64,000 nucleotides of DNA from positions 2,465,501-2,529,500 of the forward strand of contig NC_083525.1 in assembly GCF_032362555.1 (NCBI RefSeq), written 5' to 3'. The translations under genes and the position numbers were made by a program. Below the pieces are notes generated by a model. The model was not told the origin of the DNA. It saw only the letters and a list, made by a program, of their open reading frames with translations, and did no database searches. The stretch comes from Amyelois transitella. Lineage: Eukaryota; Arthropoda; Insecta; Lepidoptera; Pyralidae. This document shows, piece by piece, positions 54,614-64,000 of the stretch (within the stretch, counting starts at the first letter, position 1; every line of letters begins with the position of its first letter).

Positions 54614-55255
54614 TTATAATAGATCTGGATGCAAAATGCTTTTTATTTTCTTTGTTGATCTTTCAGCAGGTCTCGCACATAAATGTTTTCCAAATATTGT
54701 AATTTTAAAATTCTTCAGAAATATTTGAAACACACACTCCTTCTTCGGTAATGTAGTAACCTTATCATCTTGAGAAACAATTTTAAATGTGTTTTTCGTG
54801 TCCATTATACATATCCCAGATTTACCAACATAACTAGGACATTTTGATCTTACTACATGCATGCGGCTGCCATGATAATCAGCTTTGTAGATAGTTTGTG
54901 TATAATTATCCCAACTTTTACTATTTACATGTGGGACTTGCCTGTTCGTCTCTATAATCTGACTCATATAGTCTTCCCAGATATTGTTCAGAGATAGAAT
55001 TTCATTGTATTTTACACTGTTTCTTGGTATTTTATAAAACCCTAATGCTGTCTTCTCTTTTCTAGTGAGGCTATGAATCTTTTTCTTCTTAGGTTTCTTT
55101 TTCTTCTTCTGGTCTTTACTTTTTGTTTTCGCTAGGACAAAGTCTTTCTTTAACTCTGCTTCCACTTTGGGAACATCAGATTTGGGTATGTTAGTTTTGA
55201 GAAAGTTTATAACTGCCTCTGTACTTTCCTTATTGGCAGTTCCATTTTTAGACAT
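54614..55255 (-). CDS. POP4: Ribonuclease P/MRP protein subunit POP4 (Rpp29)
   Basis: 213 aa, uninterrupted. Protein subunit of nuclear RNase P (tRNA 5' processing) and RNase MRP (rRNA processing) that contacts the catalytic RNA. Seen: a short acidic/helical N-terminus, a Lys-rich linker at residues 46-60 (probable nuclear localisation), LTRKEKTALGFYKIP (63-77), then the Rpp29 Sm-like barrel (about 120-205) with VVRSKCPSYVGKSGICIMDT, KNTFKIVS, and PKKECVFQIFL. The C-terminus HLCARPAERSTKKIK is the family ending. The start is the only plausible ATG (55253-55255). It is tail to tail with CNOT10. Confidence 0.93.
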   Translation of the reverse strand: MSKNGTANKESTEAVINFLKTNIPKSDVPKVEAELKKDFVLAKTKSKDQKKKKKPKKKKIHSLTRKEKTALGFYKIPRNSVKYNEILSLNNIWEDYMSQIIETNRQVPHVNSKSWDNYTQTIYKADYHGSRMHVVRSKCPSYVGKSGICIMDTKNTFKIVSQDDKVTTLPKKECVFQIFLKNFKITIFGKHLCARPAERSTKKIKSILHPDLL

Positions 55256-55467
55256 GTTTATATCACTTGTGAATACTGTAAAATCCAGTAACTTTTAGTA
55301 AATAGCAATCAAATTAATAGCACGTGATAGCCCTTAAAACATATTGTTTACAAACAACAGAACATGGGTAGATAAGGTTAAATTTTATTGACATTGACAA
55401 GAGCATATTTTTAATACTTGGTTAGCTTTGTGGAAACACCAATAACAATTCTTATTCTTAATAAAAA

Positions 55468-55660
55468 CTAGCGACCCGCCCCGGCTTCGCACGGGTGCAA
55501 AATTATAAATGTTATTATACATAAAAACCTTCCTCTTGAATCACTCTACCTGTTACAAAAAACCGCATCAAAATCCGTTGCGTAATTTTAAAGATTTAAG
55601 CATACAGACAAACAGACTAAAATAGCGACTTTGTTTTATACTATGTATCTAGTGATATAT
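55468..55660 (+). repeat. Retroelement 3' tail fragment upstream of POP4
   Basis: Starts CTAGCGACCCGCCCCGGCTT, contains CATCAAAATCCGTTGCG and a CAGACAAACAGAC run, and ends near a CTTTGTTTTATACTATGTA block. Confidence 0.65.
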
Positions 55661-56129
55661 GAAGAGAAGTAAATAATAAAAAAAGTAAAGAAAAATACAT
55701 GGAAATCTAAGAATGGCCTCTTTTTCTTTTAATATTATGTAATAAGTCAAATAGAAAGAAATGAAGCGGTTTGGAAAAAAATACATTTTACCGTCTGATG
55801 CTTGTTGTTTTTCTGGGTTGATTGAATTTACAATGATATCACGGCTTTTGGCTGAGCTTTGGTGATTGAGGAGGTGAAATTAAAGACCAGCAAACAACTT
55901 AGGAATAGAGAAGTCAACTAAGTACCTTATTCAGTTCTTGACCCTATAAACAGGTGAATCTGATTCAAGTCATGGTGAATTGAATTTCTAAAAAGTGCCT
56001 GCTGCTCATCTTCACGTGCAGATGGTCAATTTAATCAAGGGAAAGACTCATAAAATAACCATAAATCATCTAGAATTAGTTAGGCAATTTTGGATTCTTC
56101 TTTCAGACGATGGGCTAAAATTTTAATCT

Positions 56130-56312
56130 TATTCTAAATCATGTTTTGATAACGGGGTAAACAGACCCAACAGTCTCCAAAAAGGCTGAAAGGCCACGTT
56201 TAGTTGGATCACGTTAAGGGATCTAACTCTATCACTATCACTTTAATCTAAACCAGCTAAACATGGCCTTCGAGACTAAGTGTTGGCTCTGCCTACCCTG
56301 TAATGGCTAGAG
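56130..56312. repeat. SINE scraps upstream of the unknown gene
   Basis: Two opposed fragments: GGTAAACAGACCCAACAGTC (about 56157) and GGCCTTCGAGACTAAG..GGCTCTGCCTACCC (about 56266-56300). Confidence 0.5.
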
Positions 56313-57230
56313 ATGCGTGTGTGTTTTTATTTTGTTTTGTTTTTTACGTATGTGATTCGTAACATCGGTTGTTGAGTAGGTAAAAAAAATGTTCTGTTTG
56401 AATTTTATACAAATGCAGTGGGTTTTGATCCCTGTATCACTCGCTTACGAGACTACCGCCGACCAACCTCAACTCATAACGTTCGTTTTTATTTTCGTAA
56501 TCAAGTAAATAGGTCGTCTTCTCGCCATTATCAGTCACGGCTAGAAAAAGTTATCGCAAAACAGCTGATTGCCCATTTTGGCGCGAAGCACGTACTGTTC
56601 GACGCATAGTTTTACGTGCCTTGTCTTTAGATTAAAATCATTTCTACGATATGGGAGTAGATTTGAAACTAATATTAAGATCGAGCTTCGGATACCAGCT
56701 TCATTTGGTCTCCATGAGTGGTAAAGTGGAAAATGTGGCGTTGGATTTTGGTGCATTTGCTGACTTTAAGTTATGTAAGTTTTTTTTATTAAATATTAAT
56801 GCAATTTTCTATATAGTTACCTATGCTTACATATAAGTCCTGCACAAATTTGATGCTCTTTCATGAGGCATTCAGGCAAAATAAACCCACTTACCCAGTC
56901 TAGGATCGTGGCCAAAGGACCCCTCCTCCCTCCTCTACGGTTAGGGAAAGACTGAGGATGCAACTTGCTAAGTTACTATTGCACCATAAATATTGGAACC
57001 ATTAAAAATGGAAAGTTCCAATTTCAATGGTCTTAACATGTTTTTCGTGGATGTTGTAACATGCGTCCATCACATGCGACTAAATGAATAAGCTCTTGTT
57101 TTACCATGCATAATGCAATTAAGGCGATAGGATAAGACGTTAGGAATGAGAAAAAATATATATTTTTCGAACCCTGAGTATCCACATTAAATATAAAATC
57201 TAACCCTGTTCATGTTGTCATTACTTTCAG

Positions 57231-57450
57231 ACGTCAACACAGCCTATATCCGACCATGAAGGACGGCCCACAGAGTGCTGCCCCTGCCCAAAGCCAGGAG
57301 CGCCAGACATGGCAACACTGGCAGCGTTTAATAGACCCCGCTTCGTTGATGATTGTCCTTGCCGTGCGGACGTTCGTTTTTCAAATCCGGAAGGCGGTTT
57401 CTCAGGGAATGGAGGCGCAGATCAGGCATTGGCCAGTTCAATGGGAGATG
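57231..57450 (+). CDS. Unknown gene, exon A (first one found)
   Basis: Acceptor TTACTTTCAG, donor GATG/GTAAGT, phase 1 out. Encodes ECCPCPKPG, then RFVDDCPCRADVRFSNPEGG. A second frame from the ATG at 57256 is also open through this exon, but it lacks the repeated motif and ends in exon B. Confidence 0.68.
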
Positions 57451-60400
57451 GTAAGTTTTCTGATTCGTATTTCTGTTCCAACCTTTTTTACTTGTTTCAG
57501 ATTTGATTGAAATTCGTGAGGCATCAAAATCGATCAAGTATCTAGTTTTAGAGTTAGATATTCACTATTTTGTAAAAGTTTTAAGTGTTCGTGAGGTCTA
57601 TTAACATTTAAATAGGTATATTGAGTCTTACACACTTCAGCAGTTACAAGTGTGCAAATATAATGTTATTTATGTAATGATGATCTTAATACTGTAATTT
57701 TAGACTTAATAATAATTTTAATGATTTTAAAGGCAAACATTAATCTTAATCATTAGAAATAGAGTTAGTTTGTCAGAGGTTAGACGGTTACCCGTTACCT
57801 TAACCAAGGTGAAAATATAGGCTAGCGCATATTTTATAAAAAAGAATTAAATTAATTTTTCGTTCATATTCGTTAAATTGTGGTTAGTACAGAATTGCGA
57901 GAATTTTCAAAAAGGCCGCTACTAGCTTCATCAAGAAATAAAAAAATAACATTAACATCATTCCTCTAGTTCATACATAAATACATATTATCACGTCTTT
58001 ATCCCTTACGAGGTAGGGAGAGCCAAAAGTCTCGAAAACTTTGAGAGGCTACTTTCTGAAATGTGATGCGATTGACATTCAGTACCTAACAGGTTGCTAG
58101 CCCATCGGCAAAATTAAGAATACCAAGTTCATTTACGCCCTTTGATTGACTTTTACAGTCTGGTGTTAAGTTGGTATGTCTTTTCTTTACTATTAGATCA
58201 GCTTTCACTGAATGTGTGCCTATACCCATAAATGCTTTTTACCACAATCCATGCGAAAGATATGAAGTGTTCCTATTTTAAATTGCCGGGAACCACACGT
58301 TCATAATTTGAAATTGGAAAACGGAATTTCCATTTTCAGGTACGTTCGTGCGCGCGGGAGTTGTGGACGACTGCCCGTGTCGGGTTCGAGACGCTGACTC
58401 CATGGGGGCGCCATCTGGCTTCCTTCCGACAGCAGTGCGTGCTGTGTGGCCTGTCATGAGGTAAAACACGTTATTTATTTAACAATTCAATTCATTGCGG
58501 GGTAGTATAGAGCCAACACAGTCTTGAAAAGACTTAAAGGCCACGTTCAGGTGTTCGGCTTAAGATGGAATTGAAATTTAAACAGTGACTGGATGCTAGC
58601 CCATCGCTTACAAGAAGAATCTCAAGTTTATTAATCTTTCCTTTAGTCGCCTTTTACGACATCCGTCCCATGGATTATATGGGAGAGATATGGAGTACGC
58701 AAAAACATCAAATAGGACCAAAATACAAAGAAAAGAGACATAGTGCAGTGAACATCAATAGTACATCAACCTACATAAATTTACTGCAAATTCACTTCTG
58801 TTACCACGTCATAGAGTTCGATGCAGGGTAACATGCAGTTGAGGGAACAAAGGTGAAGCTTATTTTAAATTTAATGTCTTCCAGCAGACCGATGAGTCGA
58901 GTGGAAAAGTTTAAAGAAATTATTTCATACTTATGCAATAATATGTCGCTACACGCGTGTGAGTGTGTGACTATTTATCGCTTATAAGATAATTTAGCAG
59001 TCCACCGGGTCAGAAAAGCAGGAACCAATGTTTAACAAAATACTTTAAACATGATTTTCAGTGACACGGACCCAAAAGTGGATCCCAAGCCCCTGCTTCA
59101 TCCAGAAGTCGGTTTAGCATCGTCAGTTCTAGAGACCTTGCGGGAAGCCACAGACGAGGAGTACCAAGAAGCATTAGCCAGGGATGCAGAAAGAAGCCTC
59201 TCTCAGGCTCCACATATTGATGTAGTTAGTGATGTAAGTTCCGCTTTAGATACAGCACGAAACATTGTGGACGTTTTATTGAAACCAGAAGAAGACAGTG
59301 ACACCAATTACGATCCTGATTCTGAAGCATCTCATGTCCACGAGTCTAGATGTATACACCCTTTAGGAAGATCTAAATCTTTAAATTTACAGTTTTCTCC
59401 TCTTACAGTTAACGAAGCTTTTACTAAACCTAAAAACAAGCCCCTGAATCTTCTTCATAAGAATAATAATATTTGGGATATGGATAGTAATGTCGCAGCA
59501 AGTAATGTTCATGAACAAATTATCGACGGCACGGGTAATAATTTTGAAAAATTGAAGTTTAATTCTAATCCGTCTTTATTTAGTCTCTTACCTAAAATAA
59601 ATAAAGATGAAACGGTTCAAAAAATTAATGTTAAACCGCTTAAAGAAAACAAAAAACTTTTCAATAGATTTAAAGAAGCTGATAAATCTGCAAGTTCTCT
59701 TGATGCAATAAATACTTCGCTTTCGAATTTAAGACAAAAACTTGACAATCATTTACAGTCTATAAAAAATGATAACGCAGATAAATTGAAAAATGTGCTT
59801 GACAGCGTTACCTCTCCAAACGTACCAAATATTGTATTTAAACCACTTTTGCCTGCAACAAAAGTAGATATTACCACAATGAAACCTCTTAATTTAAATT
59901 CTATTCTAAATTTGAAGGATGTAGAATTAATACCTCCTGTCAAAACTTCAATTAGTAATTCCAATGGGCTACCAGTTTTTGATCATAAAAATAAGAAATT
60001 CAGTCAAGGTATAGATCTTTTCAAAAATTTTAGAACAACTGATTTAAGTGAACTTATTTCGAATGGTCTTAAGATAAGTTTAAACAATATAAATAACCGG
60101 AAAGGAACAGATAATATACAACCAATACCAAAAGGAATATTTAAATCAAACACGGTAGATGCAGAAACCAGTCCTTCGGAGGTCAAGATGACTATTAATA
60201 ATGAGGAAAAGAATAGTGAAAATTGTGATACAAATTCAGGGCAAACTGGTAATTCTGATAATATACCAAAAACAAAAAGACCTGAAATTCTTGAAACTGT
60301 ACCTTCTAAAATAAAGCAAAAGTCTATGACGATTACAATTACAAATGATAATGAATCAGCCGATGGTAATTTTAATGATTTACCTAAATCTGTTAATAAA

Positions 60401-63379
60401 ATGGGAAACACAGAAATTATTGATACCATTCCCAGTCCGTCGCAGATTGAATCTGTGGAAGTAACAGACGAAGGCGAAGATAGTGAGAGAAAAGACGTAT
60501 CACGCGAGGAATCTGATTGTGAGCTGGATAACACTGAAGAAAATGACAGTACTTCAATTAATAATTCTGATGGAAGTGATCGTGATGATATAAGTAATGG
60601 TGAATTTGAGAATAATAATGAAAATTCTGATGAAACAAACTTTACAGATGACTCAGATATGCGAACAATAGATTCTGAAGAAACCTGTTTTGAGGACTCT
60701 GTTGATCAACAAGATACTGTACCCGATAATAGTAATAATTCGCCAAAGGTATTTGAAACAGATGACCAACGTTCTGATTCCGATATAGTACCGGATGACG
60801 GCAACTCCAAAGAAGACTGTGTCGATGACATTCACAATCAAAAATCAGTTATAGATACAAAACAAAGGGATGAAAATATTGAATTTAATAGGCTAAATCT
60901 GCTTAAAGAAGATATTTTAAGAAAGCTTAATAAATTAAAAAACCCTAATAACAAAATAAATGAAGAAGGCTCAAGAAAATGTGAAGATGAAAGAAATACT
61001 GATACAAATAAAACTGTTGCATTAGATAACGTTACCTCTAAAACCCTTGAGATACAGGATTTACAAAACATGTCGGATAAACTACTAGATTTGAGTAATA
61101 AAAAAGATCAAGTTGTCGATGCTTCTGAAAAAGTTTCTTGTAAAAACGACCATATTAGTACAGTTACTAATTCAGATATTGAGAATGTTGATGACAATCG
61201 TTCAATGAATGATATTGAGGAAATTTCTCAGAGCACAGAAGATGTAGAAAATAATGTTCCTGAATTTGGCTCCACTACGGAAAAAATTATTGAGCATGAT
61301 GAAGATGTAAATAAACAATTTTCATGCACATCAAATTTAGATACAAAAATTACTTCTGTTTCCCGAAATAACTTAAATAATGAAATGATAGGTGATGCAA
61401 GTAATCCTTTCATAAATAAAGTAATACCTGAAAGTGGAAATAAACCATCTTTACTTCATAATATTTTACGTCCAACAGATAAGAGTACTTTACAAGGAAC
61501 TCACTTGAATGTAAAAGATAATATATTGGATTTTAAATTACCCAAGCTTAATAATATTGAAGAAAATTTGTCTAGTATTTTGCAACCAAACTTTGAATTA
61601 TTTAATAACGATGAACAAAGTATAGTAGATAATTCGAATACCATGTCAGGAGATGCTAGTACTCCAACTTTGTCATCTGTTCTGCCTAAATTCCAACCTT
61701 TAGAAAATATTGATTTAGACATATTTCAACTAAGACCATTACTTGGTCCACATGAATTGCTATCTAAAGTACCTCGTTTAAATTTTAACAATTATAAAGC
61801 TAAATTGGCTGTTCCAAAAGGTTTTCATTTGAAACCAATGAAACTGGAATCATCTCTGGGTGACAAAAATGGATTACTCGGTGCAGCTTTGACAGTCGGA
61901 TCGGATAAGCCTTTTAGGACAGGTTCTAGCTTGTTTAGTGGTCCTTTGGGATTAAACAATCTACCGAGTCTTGAAGAGTTACATTCTAATATGAGAGAAA
62001 ATGCACAAAATCTTTTATTAACGCCTTTAGACATCACGGGCAGAAATTTAATTGATGACTCCCTGCGATCAACTCAAACACTTACTGATAATATTAGATC
62101 ACATGCCAAAAATACCATGAAGGATATTCATCAGTCTTTTGAGACTACACTAAAAGACGTAAAACAAAGCGATTTAGGAATATTGGCTGATCCGTTGAGA
62201 GATCCCAAGGAGTTTTTTGAGGCTATGTCCAGGACACATGAAGATGTATCCGATAAACTCAAGGCAATCCACTACGATTTAAATGACCGCTTAGAGTCTA
62301 TACGTGATCGTATTACTGATCAGTCATTGCTCCCAACTTTGAGTATGCCAATGCAAAGTACTTTGACGTTTGGACCAGAAAAAATTAAAGAAAGGACATC
62401 ATTTTCAAGCTCTTACAGCAAACCTGGGAAGAAGTTGAAAGCTATAGTGAAATCTAAACCCCAGACTATCTCAAGAGCTAGTTCACGCAAAAAACCAATT
62501 AGGAATAAAAACATTAAAATGCCAGCAGCTCCAAGCATTAATGTACCAAAAACTGTAAAAGCACCGAAACTTAGAACAGTTACTACATCTTCACCACCAC
62601 CCTTCATATTAAAATACCCTAGTCTGAGAACCTCGTCACTGCTGACCAATAAAAACCCTATAACGGACTTTTTACATGAACCTGTTAGTAATTTCAGAGA
62701 TAATACCAGGGTCCCTGTGTTAGGAAAATTTAAACCGGCAGAAAACAAAGTGAAAATATCCTTTGGAAGTACTACACTAAGACCCGATTTTACTATTAAA
62801 AAACCCAACATAGGTTTTAGACCAACAGTACCGAGAAGGCCAATACTATCAACAAAGTTAAAAGGCGGTGATTCTAAAATAGGTTCTAAACTAAGACCAT
62901 TTGATACCAATGGAGCTCCGAGTGAAATTGCATCCACTAGACTGAAGCCACCAGTTATCACTGAAAGAATTGAAGAGCAAAGGCCATTAAATAAAATTAA
63001 TACCGGATTAACTAAGTCCAGACCTATAATGATTAAATCTATACCTCCTAATAACGACGGCAAATTTACAAACGCACACGGCGGTAGACAATTTTCCCCA
63101 GATAAAAGCGCAAAAGAGTCTAACAATCCAACTTTGGCAAATTCTAGGCCTCTAGGGTCACCTAAGAATGCGGACATATTAGCTTCTCTCAGAGAAGCTG
63201 TAAGGGCTAGGTTATCTAATATAACTCCATTGAATAATGATAAAATTGTACAACCAACGAACATTCAGTCAGATATGTTAAGATCAGCTTCGGAAAATGT
63301 TGTTTCAACTAATGTAGATCGTTTGATGAAAGAAAATGCTTCTTATACTTGTAAAATGATGTGTACTAGAAATCATTAA
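57231..63379 (+). CDS. Unrecognised protein with duplicated VDDCPCR motif and a 4.3-kb last exon (5' end missing)
   Basis: Exons 57231-57450, 58340-58460 and 59062-63379 join in one frame with GT-AG sites. From the in-frame ATG at 57309 this gives 4581 nt, 1526 aa; the frame is open back to the acceptor at 57230 and codes ECCPCPKPG there, so an upstream exon is likely. Exons 1 and 2 each encode VDDCPCR, with all seven codons differing only in the third base, which fixes the reading frame. The large exon starts with HPEVGLASSVLETLREATDE, then a long acidic Asp/Ser/Asn-rich disordered region, leucine-rich LPKLN/PLLP segments, a helical stretch (DIHQSFETTLKDVKQ to LNDRLESIRDRI) and a basic Pro/Arg/Thr-rich C-terminal part ending CKMMCTRNH. 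I do not recognise the family. Possibly secreted or extracellular given the Cys motif, but no signal peptide is seen. Confidence 0.72.
57975..58305 (-). mobile_element. SINE copy split by diverged sequence
   Basis: Tail part 57975-58120 (TATCACGTCTTTATCCCTTA, GGTTGCTAGCCCATCGG) and head part about 58240-58305 (GCGAAAGATATGAAGTG, GCCGGGAACCACACG), in the intron between exons A and B of the unknown gene. Confidence 0.6.
58340..58460 (+). CDS. Unknown gene, exon B
   Basis: Phase 1 in, phase 2 out. Encodes TFVRAGVVDDCPCRVRDADS, then MGAPSGFLPTAVRAVWPVM. GC-rich compared with its surroundings. Confidence 0.72.
58493..58705 (-). mobile_element. SINE copy in last intron of the unknown gene
   Basis: GCGGGGTAGTATAGAGCC, CCATCGCTTACAAGAAGAAT, CGCCTTTTACGACATCCG; tail missing. 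Confidence 0.68.
59062..63379 (+). CDS. Unknown gene, large terminal exon
   Basis: Phase 2 in; 1439 codons open to the TAA at 63377-63379. The AT-rich codon use and Asn/Asp/Ser/Lys bias suggest fast-evolving disordered protein. The ATG at 59051 lies in the intron end and is not the start. Confidence 0.85.
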
Positions 63380-63583
63380 ATTAGATTGGATTGTATGTAT
63401 GTTTGTTACTGTGATTGTCAAGTTACAAAGAACATCATAGTATAATTTGCCTTACAGTGATCTGATAAAACTTATTAAGAATGTAAGACTGTTGATATAA
63501 ATGATTATATGAAGAATAGGTATTTTTGTAAATATTTATTTTAATTATGTAGTATTAAGATTTTTATACTTCAACTCATTTGT

Positions 63584-63589
63584 AATAAA
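63584..63589 (+). terminator. Polyadenylation signal of the unknown gene
   Basis: AATAAA about 205 nt after the stop, followed by a TGTGTGTTTTTTATT GT/U-rich run at about 63608-63622, as expected of a cleavage region. Confidence 0.55.
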
Positions 63590-63599
63590 ATATAATTGA

Positions 63600-64000
63600 A
63601 AAATATATGTGTGTTTTTTATTCAATAATTATCAAATTTTAATTTAAATTTTTCCACGGTCGGAAAACCATAACCGTCCAATAGTAAGTAGTCGGGTAAT
63701 AAAGGAAAAATACCAGCCATGTATGTATTTCTTTATCAAGCACTTAAAGCATTCATGTTTCACGATTTTTCACGAAAACTATTTTTGAAAATAAAATATG
63801 ATGTCTTTTGGTCACTTCTGTCGTGTCACAGCTGCCCTATTCATACATAGGGTTTATTGCGGCTTATGAGTGAAAGAAATAATAAAAGTTATTATTCTGA
63901 GATCATCCACATATTGGAAATATTAGTTTTCAGCTTTGAAAAGATAGAAAAATTAGAAAAATATTAAGTGTAGAAAATAACAATGTGAAATTATTATGAT
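63600..64000. other. Downstream flank of the unknown gene
   Basis: AT-rich; no ORF, RNA gene or repeat recognised. Confidence 0.4.

Larger units (their letters stand above)
55256..57230. other. POP4 to unknown-gene intergenic region
   Basis: Holds a LINE/SINE 3' tail fragment at 55468-55660, SINE traces at 56130-56310 and a stretch of higher complexity at 56400-56650 that includes TTTTGGCGCGAAG at 56577-56589, an E2F-like box. The first exon and promoter of the downstream gene should be here or further upstream, but I could not find an exon whose phase joins 57231. Confidence 0.35.

Noticed and set aside
56414..56510. Signal-peptide-like exon (MQWVLIPVSLAYETT)
   Set aside because: Only a phase-2 donor is available, joining exon A in the wrong frame; hydrophobic pattern is weak.
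56651..56774. Coding first exon of the unknown gene (MGVDLKLILRSSFGYQ...)
   Set aside because: Its donor is phase 1, which would put exon A into a frame with an early TGA; the phase does not fit the supported frame.
62413..63264. 283-aa ORF on the minus strand
   Set aside because: Antisense shadow of the large last exon; composition mirrors its Lys/Asn/Thr-rich codons. The same holds for 60004-60534.
1..64000. CRISPR array, operons, riboswitches, integrated virus
   Set aside because: Spliced genes, polyadenylation signals and insect transposons show nuclear animal DNA; no regularly spaced repeats and no viral genes were seen.

Overview
This is eukaryotic nuclear DNA, almost certainly from a moth or butterfly. 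The signs are short GT-AG exons in an AT-rich background, mariner transposons of insect type, a tRNA-derived SINE, and many copies of LINE and SINE families with TATG-repeat tails that are typical of Lepidoptera. No bacterial, viral or CRISPR feature was seen.

Layout. Positions 1 to about 12.7 kb hold no gene I can defend: mostly AT-rich sequence with repeat fragments, a GC-rich CpG-dense block near 2.9-3.5 kb and a perfect 28-bp hairpin near 10.4 kb. From 12.75 to 39.97 kb a 20-exon gene on the plus strand encodes a myotubularin-related phosphoinositide 3-phosphatase of the MTMR3/MTMR4 type (PH-GRAM domain, active-site CX5R, C-terminal FYVE finger; 1142 aa with all exon phases consistent). 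Its introns carry two decayed mariners, many SINE/LINE pieces and decayed partial copies of its own exons. From 51.21 down to 47.42 kb on the minus strand lies a five-exon WSCD-type sulfotransferase (295 aa). CNOT10 (52.12-53.83 kb, plus) and POP4/Rpp29 (55.26-54.61 kb, minus) are both uninterrupted ORFs. The window ends with an unrecognised gene (57.23-63.38 kb, plus) with a 4.3-kb last exon and a duplicated VDDCPCR motif; its 5' end was not found.

The genes alternate in orientation: MTMR and WSCD are tail to tail, WSCD and CNOT10 head to head, CNOT10 and POP4 tail to tail, POP4 and the last gene head to head. They are functionally unrelated housekeeping genes (endosomal phosphoinositide turnover, Golgi-type sulfation, mRNA deadenylation, tRNA/rRNA processing), so this is a neighbourhood and not a pathway.

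The most interesting signals are: (1) repeated duplication of exon ends plus splice donors into the following MTMR introns, together with a recurring TATCCTGGTACTT-like motif 23-39 nt after the donor; (2) a SINE and a LINE sharing the same 3' tail, as expected of a parasite/host pair; (3) the MTMR catalytic exon flanked by direct LINE repeats; (4) one mariner with an uninterrupted ORF and nearly perfect terminal repeats; (5) the unknown large-exon gene.
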